A DNA stretch of 64,000 bases from Faecalicatena orotica (GTDB lineage: Bacteria; Bacillota; Clostridia; Lachnospirales; Lachnospiraceae). The translations under genes were made by a program, and so were the position numbers. This document shows positions 52,163 through 62,245 of this stretch, piece by piece (positions within the stretch are counted from its first letter, which is position 1; each line of letters opens with the position of its first letter). The notes beneath the pieces were generated by a model. The model was not told where the DNA came from, did no database searches, and saw only the letters and a list, made by a program, of their open reading frames with translations. The DNA lies in NCBI RefSeq assembly GCF_003149245.1, contig NZ_QGDL01000002.1, positions 367,433-431,432 on the forward strand. The letters run 5' to 3'.

Positions 52163-52900
52163 ATGAGAAGAATCAAACTTACGGTAGCCTATGACGGCAC
52201 AAATTACTGCGGCTGGCAGATACAGCCAAACGGAATTACGATAGAAGAAGTATTGAATAAGAAATTATCCAAACTGACAGGGGAGGACATACGGATCATC
52301 GGGGCAAGCCGTACCGATTCGGGAGTGCATGCGCTCGGAAACGTGGCGGTATTTGATTCTGAAACCGGCATCCCGCCGGAACGTCTGGCCTACGCGCTGA
52401 ACCAGAGGCTTCCAGACGATATCGTAATAACGAAATCTGAAGAGGTCCCTTTAGACTGGCATCCGCGTTACTGTAACTGCACAAAGACATATGAGTACCA
52501 TATTCTGAATGCAAAGATCCAGGACCCGACAAGAAGACTGACGAGGTACTTCGTATCCTATCATCTGGATCTGGAGAAAATGCGCAGGGCGGCGGGATAT
52601 CTTATAGGAACACACGATTTCGCAAGTTTCTGTAATGTGAGAACGAACGTGGAAGATACCGTGCGCACGATTTATGAGCTGAGTGTGATCGAAGAGAAAG
52701 ATGAGATCACGATCCGCATCAGGGGAAACGGGTTTTTGTACAATATGGTGAGGATCATCGTGGGGACACTTTTACGTGTCGGAAGGAACTTCTATACACC
52801 TGAGCAGGTGGAAGACATATTAGAAGCAAAGGACCGTCAGGCGGCAGGGGTCACTGCGCCGCCGCATGGACTGATGCTAGTGGGTATTGAATATGAATAA
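52163..52900 (+). CDS. truA: tRNA pseudouridine synthase A
   Basis: Enzyme of 245 residues modifying uridines 38-40 of tRNA anticodon arms. The start RRIKLTVAYDGTNYCGWQ, catalytic aspartate in GASRTDSGVHALGN, and GNGFLYNMVRIIVGTLLRVG are diagnostic. Start 52163 is chosen because the domain begins there; an AAAGTGAAG site precedes it. Last gene of the ECF operon, ended by a terminator. Confidence 0.95.
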   Translation: MRRIKLTVAYDGTNYCGWQIQPNGITIEEVLNKKLSKLTGEDIRIIGASRTDSGVHALGNVAVFDSETGIPPERLAYALNQRLPDDIVITKSEEVPLDWHPRYCNCTKTYEYHILNAKIQDPTRRLTRYFVSYHLDLEKMRRAAGYLIGTHDFASFCNVRTNVEDTVRTIYELSVIEEKDEITIRIRGNGFLYNMVRIIVGTLLRVGRNFYTPEQVEDILEAKDRQAAGVTAPPHGLMLVGIEYE

Positions 52901-52931
52901 AAAAGAACCGGAGCTTTCTGGTTCTTTTTTT
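52897..52931 (+). terminator. Terminator after truA
   Basis: AAAGAACC pairs with GGTTCTTT around a 10-nt loop and is followed by a T-run. The rest of the 329-bp gap to 53230 is AT-rich; I see no gene, and the promoter of the next operon could not be placed with confidence. Confidence 0.85.
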
Positions 52932-53229
52932 AATGTGCCTGACTCAAGACGTATATATCCGGGAATGCAACGTAATGATGTATGCAGATTCCGTTTTCCT
53001 ACTATTCTATAATCTAAATTACAAATGTTATCTGAAAATACTTTCATAATTTTTGAAAAGTGCACAAAAAAGAAAAGATTTTTTATTTATATTCAACGAA
53101 AAAGAAATTTTTTCCTAAAAAGTATTGTAATTTACGGATCGAATGATATGATGAAAATAAGTTACAACGAAACATTAAAAAAACAGAGAAAACAGAAGGA
53201 AAACAAAAGGATTCAAAAAGGAGGAAAAC

Positions 53230-54171
53230 ATGATGAAACCAGAAGAGTTAAAAGAAGCATTGAAAGGTATTTGCGCGATTGCAGTAACACCAATGACAGA
53301 AGAACGGCAGGTTGATTATGAGGGGATGAAAAAACATATTCGTTTTCTGAAGAGCAAGGGGATCAGCCGTGATAATCACTGTACACTGGTTGTCGGCGGA
53401 AGTACCGGTGAGTGCGGGGCGCTTACGATTCCAGAGAGAAAGAGGCTTATTGAGACTGCAGTTGCAGAGGCGGGGGAAGAACTGCCGATCATAGCAGGCT
53501 GTAACCACAGCAATATTGAAGACGTAAAAGATCTGATTTCTCATGCAGAACAGGCCGGCGCAGCCGGAGTAATGGTGCTTTCTCCTTATTATTACGTACC
53601 GACAGATGAAGCTGTCTTAAGATTCTATAAAGAGATTTCCAAAGGTACGAATATTGGAATCTTACTATATAACAACCTTGAGGTTACACATAAAGATGTA
53701 CCGCTTGAAGTAATGGAGCAGTTGGTTGGCGCGTCAAATGTAGTAGGCATTAAAGAATGTACACCAAACTTTGCAAAGATGGAAAAGGTGGCGCGTAAAA
53801 TCGGAGATAAGATCACGGTTATTAATGGACATGGGGAGTTTCTTGAACCATTTGCGGCGATTGCAGGTACAGCAGGTTTTATTTCCAGTACATCTAATTT
53901 TGCACCTGAAATTGCAGTGGAGATGTGGAAAGCCAGAAGTGTGGGGGATTATGTAAAAGCGAAGGCTATCCGAGACAGACTTACCCCGTATCTTGATCTG
54001 GCCGCTTCCGAGAGTGCGACAGGCGGTGAACCGGTAGTGCTTGCAATATTGAAACGGGCAGCTACACTTGTAGGTTCTAATTGTGGACCGGGCAGGATAC
54101 CACTTCCGGAGATTGATGAAGTACTGGATGCCAAAATTAAGAGGATGCTGGAGGAAGTAGGATTAGTATAA
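53230..54171 (+). CDS. DapA/NanA family lyase (probable N-acetylneuraminate lyase-like)
   Basis: TIM-barrel aldolase of 313 residues. The GSTGECGAL block binds the ketoacid carboxylate, the tyrosine is in GILLYNNLEV, and the Schiff-base lysine is in VVGIKECTPNF. Next to nanE it probably cleaves N-acetylneuraminate or a relative to pyruvate and an N-acetylmannosamine-type sugar. It could instead be a dihydrodipicolinate synthase-like enzyme with another substrate. It begins the cluster, with a strong GGAGG site, and precedes the ABC binding protein by 21 bp. Confidence 0.82.
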   Translation: MMKPEELKEALKGICAIAVTPMTEERQVDYEGMKKHIRFLKSKGISRDNHCTLVVGGSTGECGALTIPERKRLIETAVAEAGEELPIIAGCNHSNIEDVKDLISHAEQAGAAGVMVLSPYYYVPTDEAVLRFYKEISKGTNIGILLYNNLEVTHKDVPLEVMEQLVGASNVVGIKECTPNFAKMEKVARKIGDKITVINGHGEFLEPFAAIAGTAGFISSTSNFAPEIAVEMWKARSVGDYVKAKAIRDRLTPYLDLAASESATGGEPVVLAILKRAATLVGSNCGPGRIPLPEIDEVLDAKIKRMLEEVGLV

Positions 54172-54192
54172 AATAGAAATGAGGGAATATTT

Positions 54193-55515
54193 ATGAAAAA
54201 GAGAATACTGGCATTGCTAGTTTGTGCTGCAATGGTTATTTCTATGACTGCATGCGGCGGATCATCAGACAAGAAGGCGGAAAAAGAAGAAGGCGGTTCT
54301 AAAGACGGCAAGACAGAATTAACTTTATTAAGACTGGGCGACCTGACAAAAGCAGAACCTATTTTCAAGCCGATTGTTGAAAGTTTTGAACAGGAGAATC
54401 CGGGTGTTAAGGTCAACTTTGAGGCGATGGCATGGGCAGAGGCTACAACAAAACTGAAACTTCTCGGTGCACAGGGCGATTTACCGGATGTGACATTTAC
54501 AAATATAGCAAATGGATGGGATCTGGCTTCGGAAGGATATTTGATGGATTTGTCCGATATGCTGGCATCAGATGAAACAATGAGTGCTGAATTACCGCAG
54601 TCTGTTATTGATATTGCAACTACAGAAGATGGAAAGATGTACTGGGTACCCGCGGCTACAGGCGCTTTCGGACTCTGGTACAATAAAGATTTATATAAGC
54701 AGGCAGGACTCGACCCTGAAACGCCTCCGAAGACGGTGGAGGATATGGTGTCCTATGCCAAAACCATTACTGAGAAGACAGGCGTTCCCGGGTTAGGCTG
54801 GGGGATATCTGCAACAGAAGATTTCGCAAACGTAGTAGAAAGCTTTTATTCCAGCTATACAGGTACAGATATTTGGAGCGACAAGGACAAGTGTTTTACA
54901 TTTGAAAAGGACGATAAGAACCGTAAGTTATTTGCAGAGGCTTTGGACGAATTAGCTGCCATTACAAACGATTATGGAATCACACAGGCGAATGTGATCG
55001 AATACAACCCTTATGCAATCAGGACGTTATTCAGAGACGGTGAAGTTGGTATGTATCTTGATGGTGTGTGGGCAGTGAAAGAACTGCTGGACGAGCTGAA
55101 TAAAGGCGAAGAAAGTAAGTTTAATACAGGATTGTTCCCGGAAGGTCCGGCCGGTTCACATCCGATCATGGGCTGTGATGGCTGGGCAATTCCGGAGGCC
55201 TGCAAGAATAAGGATGAGGCGTGGAAACTGATCCAGCACCTGATGTCTTCCGATAACCAGACGAGACATGCTTCTCAGTGGGGGCTGCTTCCAATACTCG
55301 AATCAGAGAAAGGAAAGGAAGAGTTCTCAGGTGAATACTGGAATGCATTGGTAGAGCAGGAGCAGACAGTTGCTTCCAGACCGAAGGATAAAAATGTAGC
55401 CATGATTGAACAGGCAGTTGCAGACGGAGCGCAGGCAGCAGCTACGAGAAAGATGAGTGCCAACGAGGCGATTGATTATATGATTGAAACTGTAAACTCA
55501 AATTACAGCGATTAG
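54193..55515 (+). CDS. Sugar ABC transporter solute-binding lipoprotein, family 1
   Basis: Lipid-anchored binding protein of 440 residues. The signal peptide ends in a lipobox MTAC, and family-1 features include FEQENPGVKVNFEAMAWAEA, WYNKDLYKQAGLD and GCDGWAIPEACKNKDEAWKL. In this cluster it probably binds sialic acid or a derivative. A stem-loop after the gene (55525-55547) separates it from the permeases. Confidence 0.9.
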   Translation: MKKRILALLVCAAMVISMTACGGSSDKKAEKEEGGSKDGKTELTLLRLGDLTKAEPIFKPIVESFEQENPGVKVNFEAMAWAEATTKLKLLGAQGDLPDVTFTNIANGWDLASEGYLMDLSDMLASDETMSAELPQSVIDIATTEDGKMYWVPAATGAFGLWYNKDLYKQAGLDPETPPKTVEDMVSYAKTITEKTGVPGLGWGISATEDFANVVESFYSSYTGTDIWSDKDKCFTFEKDDKNRKLFAEALDELAAITNDYGITQANVIEYNPYAIRTLFRDGEVGMYLDGVWAVKELLDELNKGEESKFNTGLFPEGPAGSHPIMGCDGWAIPEACKNKDEAWKLIQHLMSSDNQTRHASQWGLLPILESEKGKEEFSGEYWNALVEQEQTVASRPKDKNVAMIEQAVADGAQAAATRKMSANEAIDYMIETVNSNYSD

Positions 55516-55524
55516 TTATTTTAT

Positions 55525-55547
55525 GATGGGCAGGATAACTGCCCATC
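55525..55547 (+). other. Attenuating stem-loop after the binding-protein gene
   Basis: GATGGGCAG (55525-55533) pairs perfectly with CTGCCCATC (55539-55547), followed by AGTTTTAATAA and a later TTTTT. Probably reduces permease relative to binding-protein expression. Confidence 0.7.
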
Positions 55548-55581
55548 AGTTTTAATAACATTTTTGGAAGGTGGCAGGTAT

Positions 55582-56454
55582 ATGAAACCAAAGAAAAAAA
55601 GAAATAAGCTGCCTTATATTTATCTGATACCGGCAGTTGTTATCATTGTTGCAATTTTCGCGATCCCCCTTTTCAATTTGTTATGGTATTCTTTTGCCAA
55701 GGTAGATTTGATCGGTAATTTCCGAGGATGGGTCGGGCTGAAAAACTATGAATACCTGCTCACCCCGGCGTTTGGAAAAACGTTGGTCAGGACTCTGATC
55801 TGGGTAGTATGCGGTATCGCCGGAATCTTTTTAGTGGGGACGACACTGGCGCTGGCCCTTAATAAACCGATACCGGGAAGAGGTTTTTTCCGTACAGTTG
55901 TTATTATTCCCTGGGTCATACCGCATGTGTTCGCAGGCACGATGTGGAGCTGGGTGCTGAATTCTTCAAATGGGATTGTAAATACCATTCTTCTGAGTCT
56001 GGGGATTATAAATCAGCCGATTAGTTTTCTGGGGGCGGACCTTGCACTTGCTACGGTTATTTTTATCAGAATCTGGAAAGGTGTACCGTTCCTTGTTATG
56101 AGCCTCTTGTCTGCACTACAGACGATACCTTCTGAAGTGGAAGAGGCTGCAAGGCTTGATGGTGCTCTTGGTCTGAAATATTTTTGGCACATTACACTTC
56201 CGCTTTTGAAACCGGTCATGATTATGAGCGGTACCATTTTGATGGCGTGGTCATTCACGATCTTTGATCTGGTATATGTCATAACAGGAGGCGGTCCTTT
56301 AAATGTAACGGAACTGTTGAGTATTACCATATACAAAAAGGCATTTATCAATTCTGACTTAGGCGGTGCGGCGGCTATAGCAATCTTTACAATGATATTC
56401 GTGTCTATTATAGCATTCTTCCTTATGAGACATAACGCGAAGGAGGAGAATTAG
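55582..56454 (+). CDS. Sugar ABC transporter permease, MalF type
   Basis: Membrane protein of 290 residues with six helices. The EAA loop reads EVEEAARLDGALGLKYFWHITLPLLKP. An ATG at 55582 is preferred to the upstream TTG at 55564, which lies within the ribosome-site region. It pairs with the next permease, whose gene starts immediately after the stop. Confidence 0.92.
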   Translation: MKPKKKRNKLPYIYLIPAVVIIVAIFAIPLFNLLWYSFAKVDLIGNFRGWVGLKNYEYLLTPAFGKTLVRTLIWVVCGIAGIFLVGTTLALALNKPIPGRGFFRTVVIIPWVIPHVFAGTMWSWVLNSSNGIVNTILLSLGIINQPISFLGADLALATVIFIRIWKGVPFLVMSLLSALQTIPSEVEEAARLDGALGLKYFWHITLPLLKPVMIMSGTILMAWSFTIFDLVYVITGGGPLNVTELLSITIYKKAFINSDLGGAAAIAIFTMIFVSIIAFFLMRHNAKEEN

Positions 56455-57288
56455 ATGATGAATATAAAGAAGCGTAAAAAGATAAAAAACTATGTCATCC
56501 GGTATTTTATTATAATTATGTGGGTAATCATTGCCCTTCTTCCAATTTATACAGCGGTAATGACTTCTTTAACCCCATTTGAAAAACTGGGAGAAAAAAT
56601 GTTGTATCCGAAGTACTTTCACTGGCAGAATTATGTGGAACTGGCCGGACAGACGCCGATGTGGGAGTACTTAAAGGCTTCCGTCATTTATGCCCTCGGT
56701 ACCAGTATCTTTACAATAGTGATTTCAATTCTGGCAGCGTACGCGTTATCCAGATTTAAATTTAAATTCAGGGTAGCGTTTATGATGCTGATCGTCGCTA
56801 TCCAGGTTATTCCACAGATCGTAATAGTAACGCCATTATATGGAATCTCTAATTCCACAGGTCTGTATGATACGTACATTGTTGTAATTCTGGCGATGGT
56901 GGCGTCTGCAATAGCAAATCCAATCCTATTGCTGAAAGGATTTTTCGATAGTATTTCAGTAAATCTGGAGGAGGCTGCGGCGGTTGACGGATGTACGAAA
57001 GTAATGGCGCTTGTGAAAATAATTTTACCGATTTCATTGCCGGCAGTGACAACTGCATTCGCGTTATCCTTCTTTACGGGGTGGGATGCCTATTTGTATC
57101 CAATGATTCTGACATCCTCGGCTGGGAAAGTTTCTATGACAGTCGGGTTATCCAGAATGGTTGATATTGTAACACCTTGGAACTGGATTATGGCAGGAAC
57201 TGTGCTGGCTATCGTTCCACCAATCCTGATCTATCTGATGGCGCAGAAATATCTGATTGGGGGCCTGACGGCTGGCAGCGATAAATAG
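56455..57288 (+). CDS. Sugar ABC transporter permease, MalG type
   Basis: Membrane protein of 277 residues with six helices and the EAA loop NLEEAAAVDGCTKVMALVKI. The end AQKYLIGGLTAGSDK is typical for MalG. GGAGGAGAAT at the end of the preceding gene is the ribosome site. No ATPase in the cluster; the UgpC/MsmX-like ATPase is the likely partner. Confidence 0.92.
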   Translation: MMNIKKRKKIKNYVIRYFIIIMWVIIALLPIYTAVMTSLTPFEKLGEKMLYPKYFHWQNYVELAGQTPMWEYLKASVIYALGTSIFTIVISILAAYALSRFKFKFRVAFMMLIVAIQVIPQIVIVTPLYGISNSTGLYDTYIVVILAMVASAIANPILLLKGFFDSISVNLEEAAAVDGCTKVMALVKIILPISLPAVTTAFALSFFTGWDAYLYPMILTSSAGKVSMTVGLSRMVDIVTPWNWIMAGTVLAIVPPILIYLMAQKYLIGGLTAGSDK

Positions 57289-57355
57289 TGGCTATTGTGT
57301 GGAGTCGTGTTTATATGTAATCAGGGAAAGAGAATAACAAAAAGGAGAGGAAAAT

Positions 57356-58432
57356 ATGGATGGAACAGGGATTTTAAAGATTGGTGTCAGCAGGTTCCTA
57401 TATGGAAAAGGTGTGATTCAACAACTGCCGGACGAGATTTTGAGGTATGGAAGCAAGGCATTTATGGTTGGGGGGAAGACCACACTGCCCTTAGTCAGAG
57501 GTCTGGTAGATACACAGATGAGGGAGAAAAAGATTGCAGTGGTCTGGGTAATCATGGATGAACCAAATTCTGTTGATTTTGCAAAAAGGCTGGCAGCAGA
57601 TGCAGGTAAAGAGAAGGCAGAGGTTATCGTAGCAATTGGCGGCGGTAAATGTATGGACCTGTGTAAAGTATTTTCAGATCTGGCCGGCCTGCCGCTTATA
57701 ACAGTGCCGACATCTGTAGCTACATGTGCAGGGGCATCGGCTGTAAGTATTATGTATACAAAAGAAGAGGGGCGTTATGACTGTTCGATTCCGAAAGAAA
57801 AAGAAGTGGATTCCGTACTTGCAGATCTGGATATTATCGGGAAATCTCCGAAGCGGCTTTTTGCTTCCGGAATCATGGACTCAATAGCGAAGCTTCCCGA
57901 AATCGTAAATGGCAGAAAAGAGATGGATTACCCCGAGGTTACGATCTATAAATATATGGCATATACGAACTCCAGATTTATATATAAGTTTTTAACGGAA
58001 AACGGATTAAAGGTGTACCAGAACCCAGAGGCAGATGAGAGACTCCTCACGGACCTGGTGCTCATAAATCTGATTATTACATCTATGGTGAGCGGCTTCT
58101 CCAGTGGTTCCGATCAGCTTGCGGTTGCGCACGGGCTGTATGACGGGACGCGGATGTTCTTCCCGGAAGAATCAAAAGGGGCGCTTCACGGAGAGATTGT
58201 GGCAGTAGGGATTTTGATGCAGATGCGCTTTAATGGGGACCCGGAGGAGGAATACCAGAATATCCTTTCCATGATGAAAGAAATGAATATGCCTACAAAA
58301 CTGAAGGATATAGGGGTCGAACCGACGGAAGGAAACGTGGCAAAACTAAGGGAATATAATATTATGAAAAATAATATTGTACATGAAGATGACCTGAAGC
58401 GGTTAAACCTTGCTTTTCAGGAAATTATCTGA
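57356..58432 (+). CDS. Iron-containing alcohol dehydrogenase family protein, GldA-like
   Basis: NAD(P)-dependent dehydrogenase of 358 residues. The nucleotide site IVAIGGGKCMDLCKVF and TVPTSVATCAGASAVSIMY match glycerol dehydrogenases. Metal ligands are expected at the aspartate in GIMDSIAKLPE and histidines in AVAHGLYDG and ALHGEIVAVG. Between ABC permease and nanE genes it is unlikely to act on free glycerol; an amino-sugar, a reduced sugar or a linear polyol is more plausible, but this is not shown by the sequence. The ATG has an AAAGGAGAGG site. Confidence 0.88.
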   Translation: MDGTGILKIGVSRFLYGKGVIQQLPDEILRYGSKAFMVGGKTTLPLVRGLVDTQMREKKIAVVWVIMDEPNSVDFAKRLAADAGKEKAEVIVAIGGGKCMDLCKVFSDLAGLPLITVPTSVATCAGASAVSIMYTKEEGRYDCSIPKEKEVDSVLADLDIIGKSPKRLFASGIMDSIAKLPEIVNGRKEMDYPEVTIYKYMAYTNSRFIYKFLTENGLKVYQNPEADERLLTDLVLINLIITSMVSGFSSGSDQLAVAHGLYDGTRMFFPEESKGALHGEIVAVGILMQMRFNGDPEEEYQNILSMMKEMNMPTKLKDIGVEPTEGNVAKLREYNIMKNNIVHEDDLKRLNLAFQEII

Positions 58433-58468
58433 CATTAGAATATCATAATCGCTCAGGGAGGAATTTAT

Positions 58469-59149
58469 ATGGGAAACAAAATATTGGATGCGGTCAGAGG
58501 CGGCCTGATCGTTTCCTGTCAGGCATTAGAAGATGAACCTCTGCACAGTTCTTTTATTATGCAGAGGATGGCTGTTGCAGCTATGCAGGGAGGTGCGGCA
58601 GGAATTCGCGCCAATACGGTCGAAGATATCGTTCAAATTAAAGAAGTGGTAGATCTTCCTGTGATCGGGATTATAAAAAAAGTATACGGCGATTCAGATG
58701 TTTTCATTACACCTACTATGAAAGAGATTGATCAGTTAATGGTGATTCGTCCTGAGATTGTTGCACTCGACGGCACAGACAGAAGGAGACCCGGTAATAT
58801 CAGTCTGGAAGATTTCTTTAAAGAAGTCAGGGAAAAATACAAAGACCAGTTATTTATGGCGGACTGTTCTACGCTGGAAGAAGGGGTTAGGGCAGCAGAA
58901 TTAGGATTTGACCTTATCGGGACTACTTTGAGGGGGTATACAGAGTATACAAAGGATGTCCGCCTCCCGGATCTTGAGATGATGAGGACGCTGGTAGAAA
59001 AGGTAGAAAAACCGGTTATAGCAGAGGGAGGCATCTGGACGCCCAGGCAGTTGAAAGCCGCATTAGATACGGGTGTTCTGGCTGCGGTAGTAGGAACGGC
59101 AATTACGCGGCCGATGGAAATTACGAAAAAATTTGTCGAGGTTTTATAA
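58469..59149 (+). CDS. nanE: N-acetylmannosamine-6-phosphate 2-epimerase (NanE)
   Basis: TIM-barrel epimerase of 226 residues converting N-acetylmannosamine-6-phosphate to N-acetylglucosamine-6-phosphate. Typical blocks are [51 protein letters not shown] and AEGGIWTP. Its substrate is a phosphosugar, yet no NanK-type kinase is seen in the cluster. Either a kinase lies elsewhere or the enzyme works on another substrate. Confidence 0.92.
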   Translation: MGNKILDAVRGGLIVSCQALEDEPLHSSFIMQRMAVAAMQGGAAGIRANTVEDIVQIKEVVDLPVIGIIKKVYGDSDVFITPTMKEIDQLMVIRPEIVALDGTDRRRPGNISLEDFFKEVREKYKDQLFMADCSTLEEGVRAAELGFDLIGTTLRGYTEYTKDVRLPDLEMMRTLVEKVEKPVIAEGGIWTPRQLKAALDTGVLAAVVGTAITRPMEITKKFVEVL

Positions 59150-59268
59150 AGAGATAGCGGATCAGAATAAAAATTTATGAATAAAGTTGTTGTGCTGCAC
59201 TGAGAACAGGGGTTAAAATGAGATTAAAACTTATGCGTTAAGCAAGATCATATGGGAGAGGTAGAAAT

Positions 59269-60132
59269 ATGAGCCAGGATAACTTTACAATGCAGATACG
59301 CTCGGCATATCCTCATTTAACAAAGGCGGAGAAAAAAGTTGCAGATTACATACTGGAGAAAGCTTCTGAAGTTCTGTACATGTCGATTACAGATCTGGCT
59401 GATGCGTGCAAAGTCGGGGAAACGACAGTATTTCGTTTTTGTAAAAGCTTGAAACTGCAGGGGTATCAGGAATTTAAGATTCAGCTCTCCCTTAGTATTC
59501 AGGATGAAGACAGGAATAAAGGCCAGGAAATTCTGACAGAAAACGTCAGTATGGAAGACAGCTTTCAGGTTATGTCCCAAAAACTTCTGAATTCGAATGT
59601 CAGTGTGCTTATGGAAACGCAGGCTCTGCTCGATTACGGGAAAATAGAAGAACTTACAGACAAGCTGATTCAGGCACGGAGGATCTTCTTCTTTGGTGTG
59701 GGGGCGAGCCAGATTATGGCGATGATGTCGGCAAATAAGTTCCTGAGGATTGTCAATAAAGTTTACTGCTATACAGATTCACACATGCAGACGATGGTGG
59801 CATCTACACTGACAGAGGATGATGTGGCAATCGTAATCTCTTACTCCGGTTCAACAAAAGATTCGATTTTAATTGCCAAACTGGCAAAGGCGGCAGGAGC
59901 CTATGTAGCAGATATTACAAGATTTGCAAAATCACCTCTTACGAATTATGCGGATGTTGTTTTACTGTGCGGCGCAAATGAGGGCCCCCTGCAGGGGGGC
60001 TCAACAACGGCTGTGATGAGCCAGATGTATATCATGGAGGTTGTTTATATCGAATACTATCGAAAAACATATGAATCCAGCTATGAGTATAATCAGAAAA
60101 CTGCACAGTCTATCATAGATAAAATGTATTAG
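59269..60132 (+). CDS. RpiR/MurR family transcriptional regulator
   Basis: Regulator of 287 residues. The N-terminal helix-turn-helix (LTKAEKKVADYILEKASEVL, SITDLADACKVGETTVFRFCKSL) is followed by a SIS sugar-phosphate domain (RIFFFGVGASQIMAMMSANKFL, IVISYSGSTKDSILIAKLAKAAGA). RpiR proteins commonly regulate sialic and amino-sugar catabolism in response to phosphosugars. It closes the cluster and is followed by a terminator. Confidence 0.92.
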   Translation: MSQDNFTMQIRSAYPHLTKAEKKVADYILEKASEVLYMSITDLADACKVGETTVFRFCKSLKLQGYQEFKIQLSLSIQDEDRNKGQEILTENVSMEDSFQVMSQKLLNSNVSVLMETQALLDYGKIEELTDKLIQARRIFFFGVGASQIMAMMSANKFLRIVNKVYCYTDSHMQTMVASTLTEDDVAIVISYSGSTKDSILIAKLAKAAGAYVADITRFAKSPLTNYADVVLLCGANEGPLQGGSTTAVMSQMYIMEVVYIEYYRKTYESSYEYNQKTAQSIIDKMY

Positions 60133-60156
60133 CAAACTGTGCCGGATACAAAAGAA

Positions 60157-60196
60157 GCCTCGAAGTAGACAACAGGATATTTTGAGGCATTTTTTG
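60157..60196 (+). terminator. Terminator after the RpiR gene
   Basis: GCCTCGAA (60157-60164) pairs with TTTGAGGC (60181-60188, with one G-U) and is followed by a run of Ts. It separates the nan-like cluster from the etf genes. Confidence 0.7.
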
Positions 60197-60221
60197 TATA
60201 CCCGGATTTAGGAGGGATACA

Positions 60222-61013
60222 GTGAAAATTCTAGTTTGTATTAAACAGGTTCCCGGAACAACTTCTGTAGAAATCGATCCTGAGACGGGTGTCCTGAAGA
60301 GGGATGGCGTAGAATCAAAAATGAACCCATTTGATCTCTATGCGGTCGAACAGGCGCTTATCCTGCAGGAAAAGTACGGTGGAAATGTAGATGTAATTAC
60401 AATGGGACCAGCCCAGGCAAAGGCGGTTCTCGAGGAAGCTATTTATATGGGGGCTGACAGAGGAATTTTGATCAGTGACCGGAAATTTGCCGGGGCTGAT
60501 GTTGTTGCAACCAGTTATACACTCTCTCAGGGGATCAAAAAGGCAGGACAGTATGACCTGATTCTCTGCGGGAAGCAGACAACAGATGGAGATACAGCCC
60601 AGGTCGGACCGGAAACAGCGGAGTTCCTTGATATGGAGCATGTAACAAATGTAAAGGAGATATCAGCAGTCGAAGGTTATGAGGTTCTGGTGACGGAAAA
60701 TCAAGAAAATTGTTTTAGAAAAATCCGTCTGAAAACGCCTTGCCTCCTGACAATTGAAAAAGATGTAAACTCTCCCAGACTGCCTTCTTATAAACGAAAG
60801 ACGGAAATGAAAAACCCGGATATAGTTGAATTGTCGCTCTCAGATTTTGAGGATGTAAATGAAGAAAATTATGGGCTGCTGGGTTCTCCGACTCAGGTAG
60901 AGCGAATTTTCCCTCCCGAGAAGAATGAATCCAGACAGTTATTTGAAGGTCCGGGCAGGGAGCTTGGTGACCGGATATTTGAGATTTTGAAACTGAAGAA
61001 GTTTGTAGTTTAG
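60222..61013 (+). CDS. etfB: Electron transfer flavoprotein, beta subunit
   Basis: Subunit of 263 residues starting at GTG behind AGGAGGG. CIKQVPGTTSVEIDPETGVLKRDG, LPS and CGKQTTDGDTAQVGPETAEFL are typical of EtfB. In bifurcating or confurcating Etf complexes this subunit holds an extra FAD near the NAD site, which would fit the gene trio here. Confidence 0.93.
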   Translation: MKILVCIKQVPGTTSVEIDPETGVLKRDGVESKMNPFDLYAVEQALILQEKYGGNVDVITMGPAQAKAVLEEAIYMGADRGILISDRKFAGADVVATSYTLSQGIKKAGQYDLILCGKQTTDGDTAQVGPETAEFLDMEHVTNVKEISAVEGYEVLVTENQENCFRKIRLKTPCLLTIEKDVNSPRLPSYKRKTEMKNPDIVELSLSDFEDVNEENYGLLGSPTQVERIFPPEKNESRQLFEGPGRELGDRIFEILKLKKFVV

Positions 61014-61051
61014 GTGGATAACGGTTTTGCAAAGACTCAGGAGGATAAGAT

Positions 61052-62245
61052 ATGGGAGTTTTAAAAGTGCATCAGGACCGGGTAAATGAAGAAACGGCGG
61101 AGGAAATGTGCAAAATGTGCCCTTTCCATGCGATCACATATGAAGGTAAAAAGCTGGAAATCGGGGCCGGATGCCGGATGTGTAAAGCGTGTGTAAAGAA
61201 GGGGAGTTCAGGTGTCATTACATATGAGGAATTTCAGAGGCCGGAGATAGACAAAGATGCGTGGAAAGGAATTGTAGTATATGCTGAATGGGAGGATGAC
61301 CGTATTCATCCTGTGACATTTGAACTGATCGGAAAGGCACGGGAGCTGGCGGAGGTAAACAGGCAGCCGGTATCGGTCCTTCTGATTGGGGACAAGCTGG
61401 GAAAAGCGGGGGAGGAACTCAGACATTACGGGGTTGACTGCATTTATACTTATGAGGATCAGAGATTCCTCGAATTTAAAGCATCTCTTTATGCCAATAT
61501 TGTAGAGAACTTTGTGGAAAAAGTCCACCCATCAGTCATGCTGTTTGGAGCAACGATAAAAGGCAGGTCGCTGGCACCACGGATTGCGGCCAGATTCAGG
61601 ACAGGACTGACAGCCGACTGTACATCGCTTGAAATGAAAAGCAACACAGATCTTGTACAGATCCGACCAGCCTTCGGAGGGAATATCATGGCGCAGATAA
61701 ATACACCAAACTCCCGCCCGCAGCTATGTACCGTCCGGTACAAAGTGTTCACCGCGCCTGAGCGAAATGAGGGCGCAGATGGCATCATCAAGAGTATGGA
61801 TATTCCGGAAGAGAAGATGAAATCAGGAATAGAAGTACTTCACAGAGTTGAAAAACCCAGAGAGGTTGATCTTGCAGAGGCAGAGACAATTATAGCAGTC
61901 GGCCGGGGAATCCGGACCCAGAGTGACCTTCTCATGGTGAAAGAGCTTGCGGGCCTGCTGAATGCACAGGTGGCATGTACAAGACCACTGATTGAAGCAG
62001 GATGGTTTGATGCCAGACATCAGATCGGATTAAGCGGGAGGACCGTAAAGCCGAAACTGCTGATAACTCTGGGCATTTCAGGTTCTGTTCAATTTGTCGC
62101 GGGAATGAGGGCGGCAGAGTGTATCATTGCGGTGAATACGGATAAGCATGCAGGTATTTTTGATGTAGCCCATTACGGATTTGCAGGAGATCTGTATGAA
62201 GTGCTCCCGGTATTACTGAGACAATTGAAAGGCGGTGCGAAATGA
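61052..62245 (+). CDS. etfA: Electron transfer flavoprotein, alpha subunit with N-terminal ferredoxin-like domain
   Basis: Subunit of 397 residues. About 60 extra residues at the start have cysteines C20, C23, C41, C44 and C47 ([16 protein letters not shown]), a probable iron-sulfur site. The C-terminal FAD domain includes [41 protein letters not shown] and [20 protein letters not shown]. This layout occurs in Etf of electron-confurcating lactate dehydrogenase systems. It overlaps the next gene by ATGA. Confidence 0.93.
   Translation: MGVLKVHQDRVNEETAEEMCKMCPFHAITYEGKKLEIGAGCRMCKACVKKGSSGVITYEEFQRPEIDKDAWKGIVVYAEWEDDRIHPVTFELIGKARELAEVNRQPVSVLLIGDKLGKAGEELRHYGVDCIYTYEDQRFLEFKASLYANIVENFVEKVHPSVMLFGATIKGRSLAPRIAARFRTGLTADCTSLEMKSNTDLVQIRPAFGGNIMAQINTPNSRPQLCTVRYKVFTAPERNEGADGIIKSMDIPEEKMKSGIEVLHRVEKPREVDLAEAETIIAVGRGIRTQSDLLMVKELAGLLNAQVACTRPLIEAGWFDARHQIGLSGRTVKPKLLITLGISGSVQFVAGMRAAECIIAVNTDKHAGIFDVAHYGFAGDLYEVLPVLLRQLKGGAK

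Noticed and set aside
57295..57561. Plus-strand 88-codon open frame at the start of the GldA-like gene
   Set aside because: Out-of-frame overlap of the dehydrogenase N-terminus; no independent evidence.
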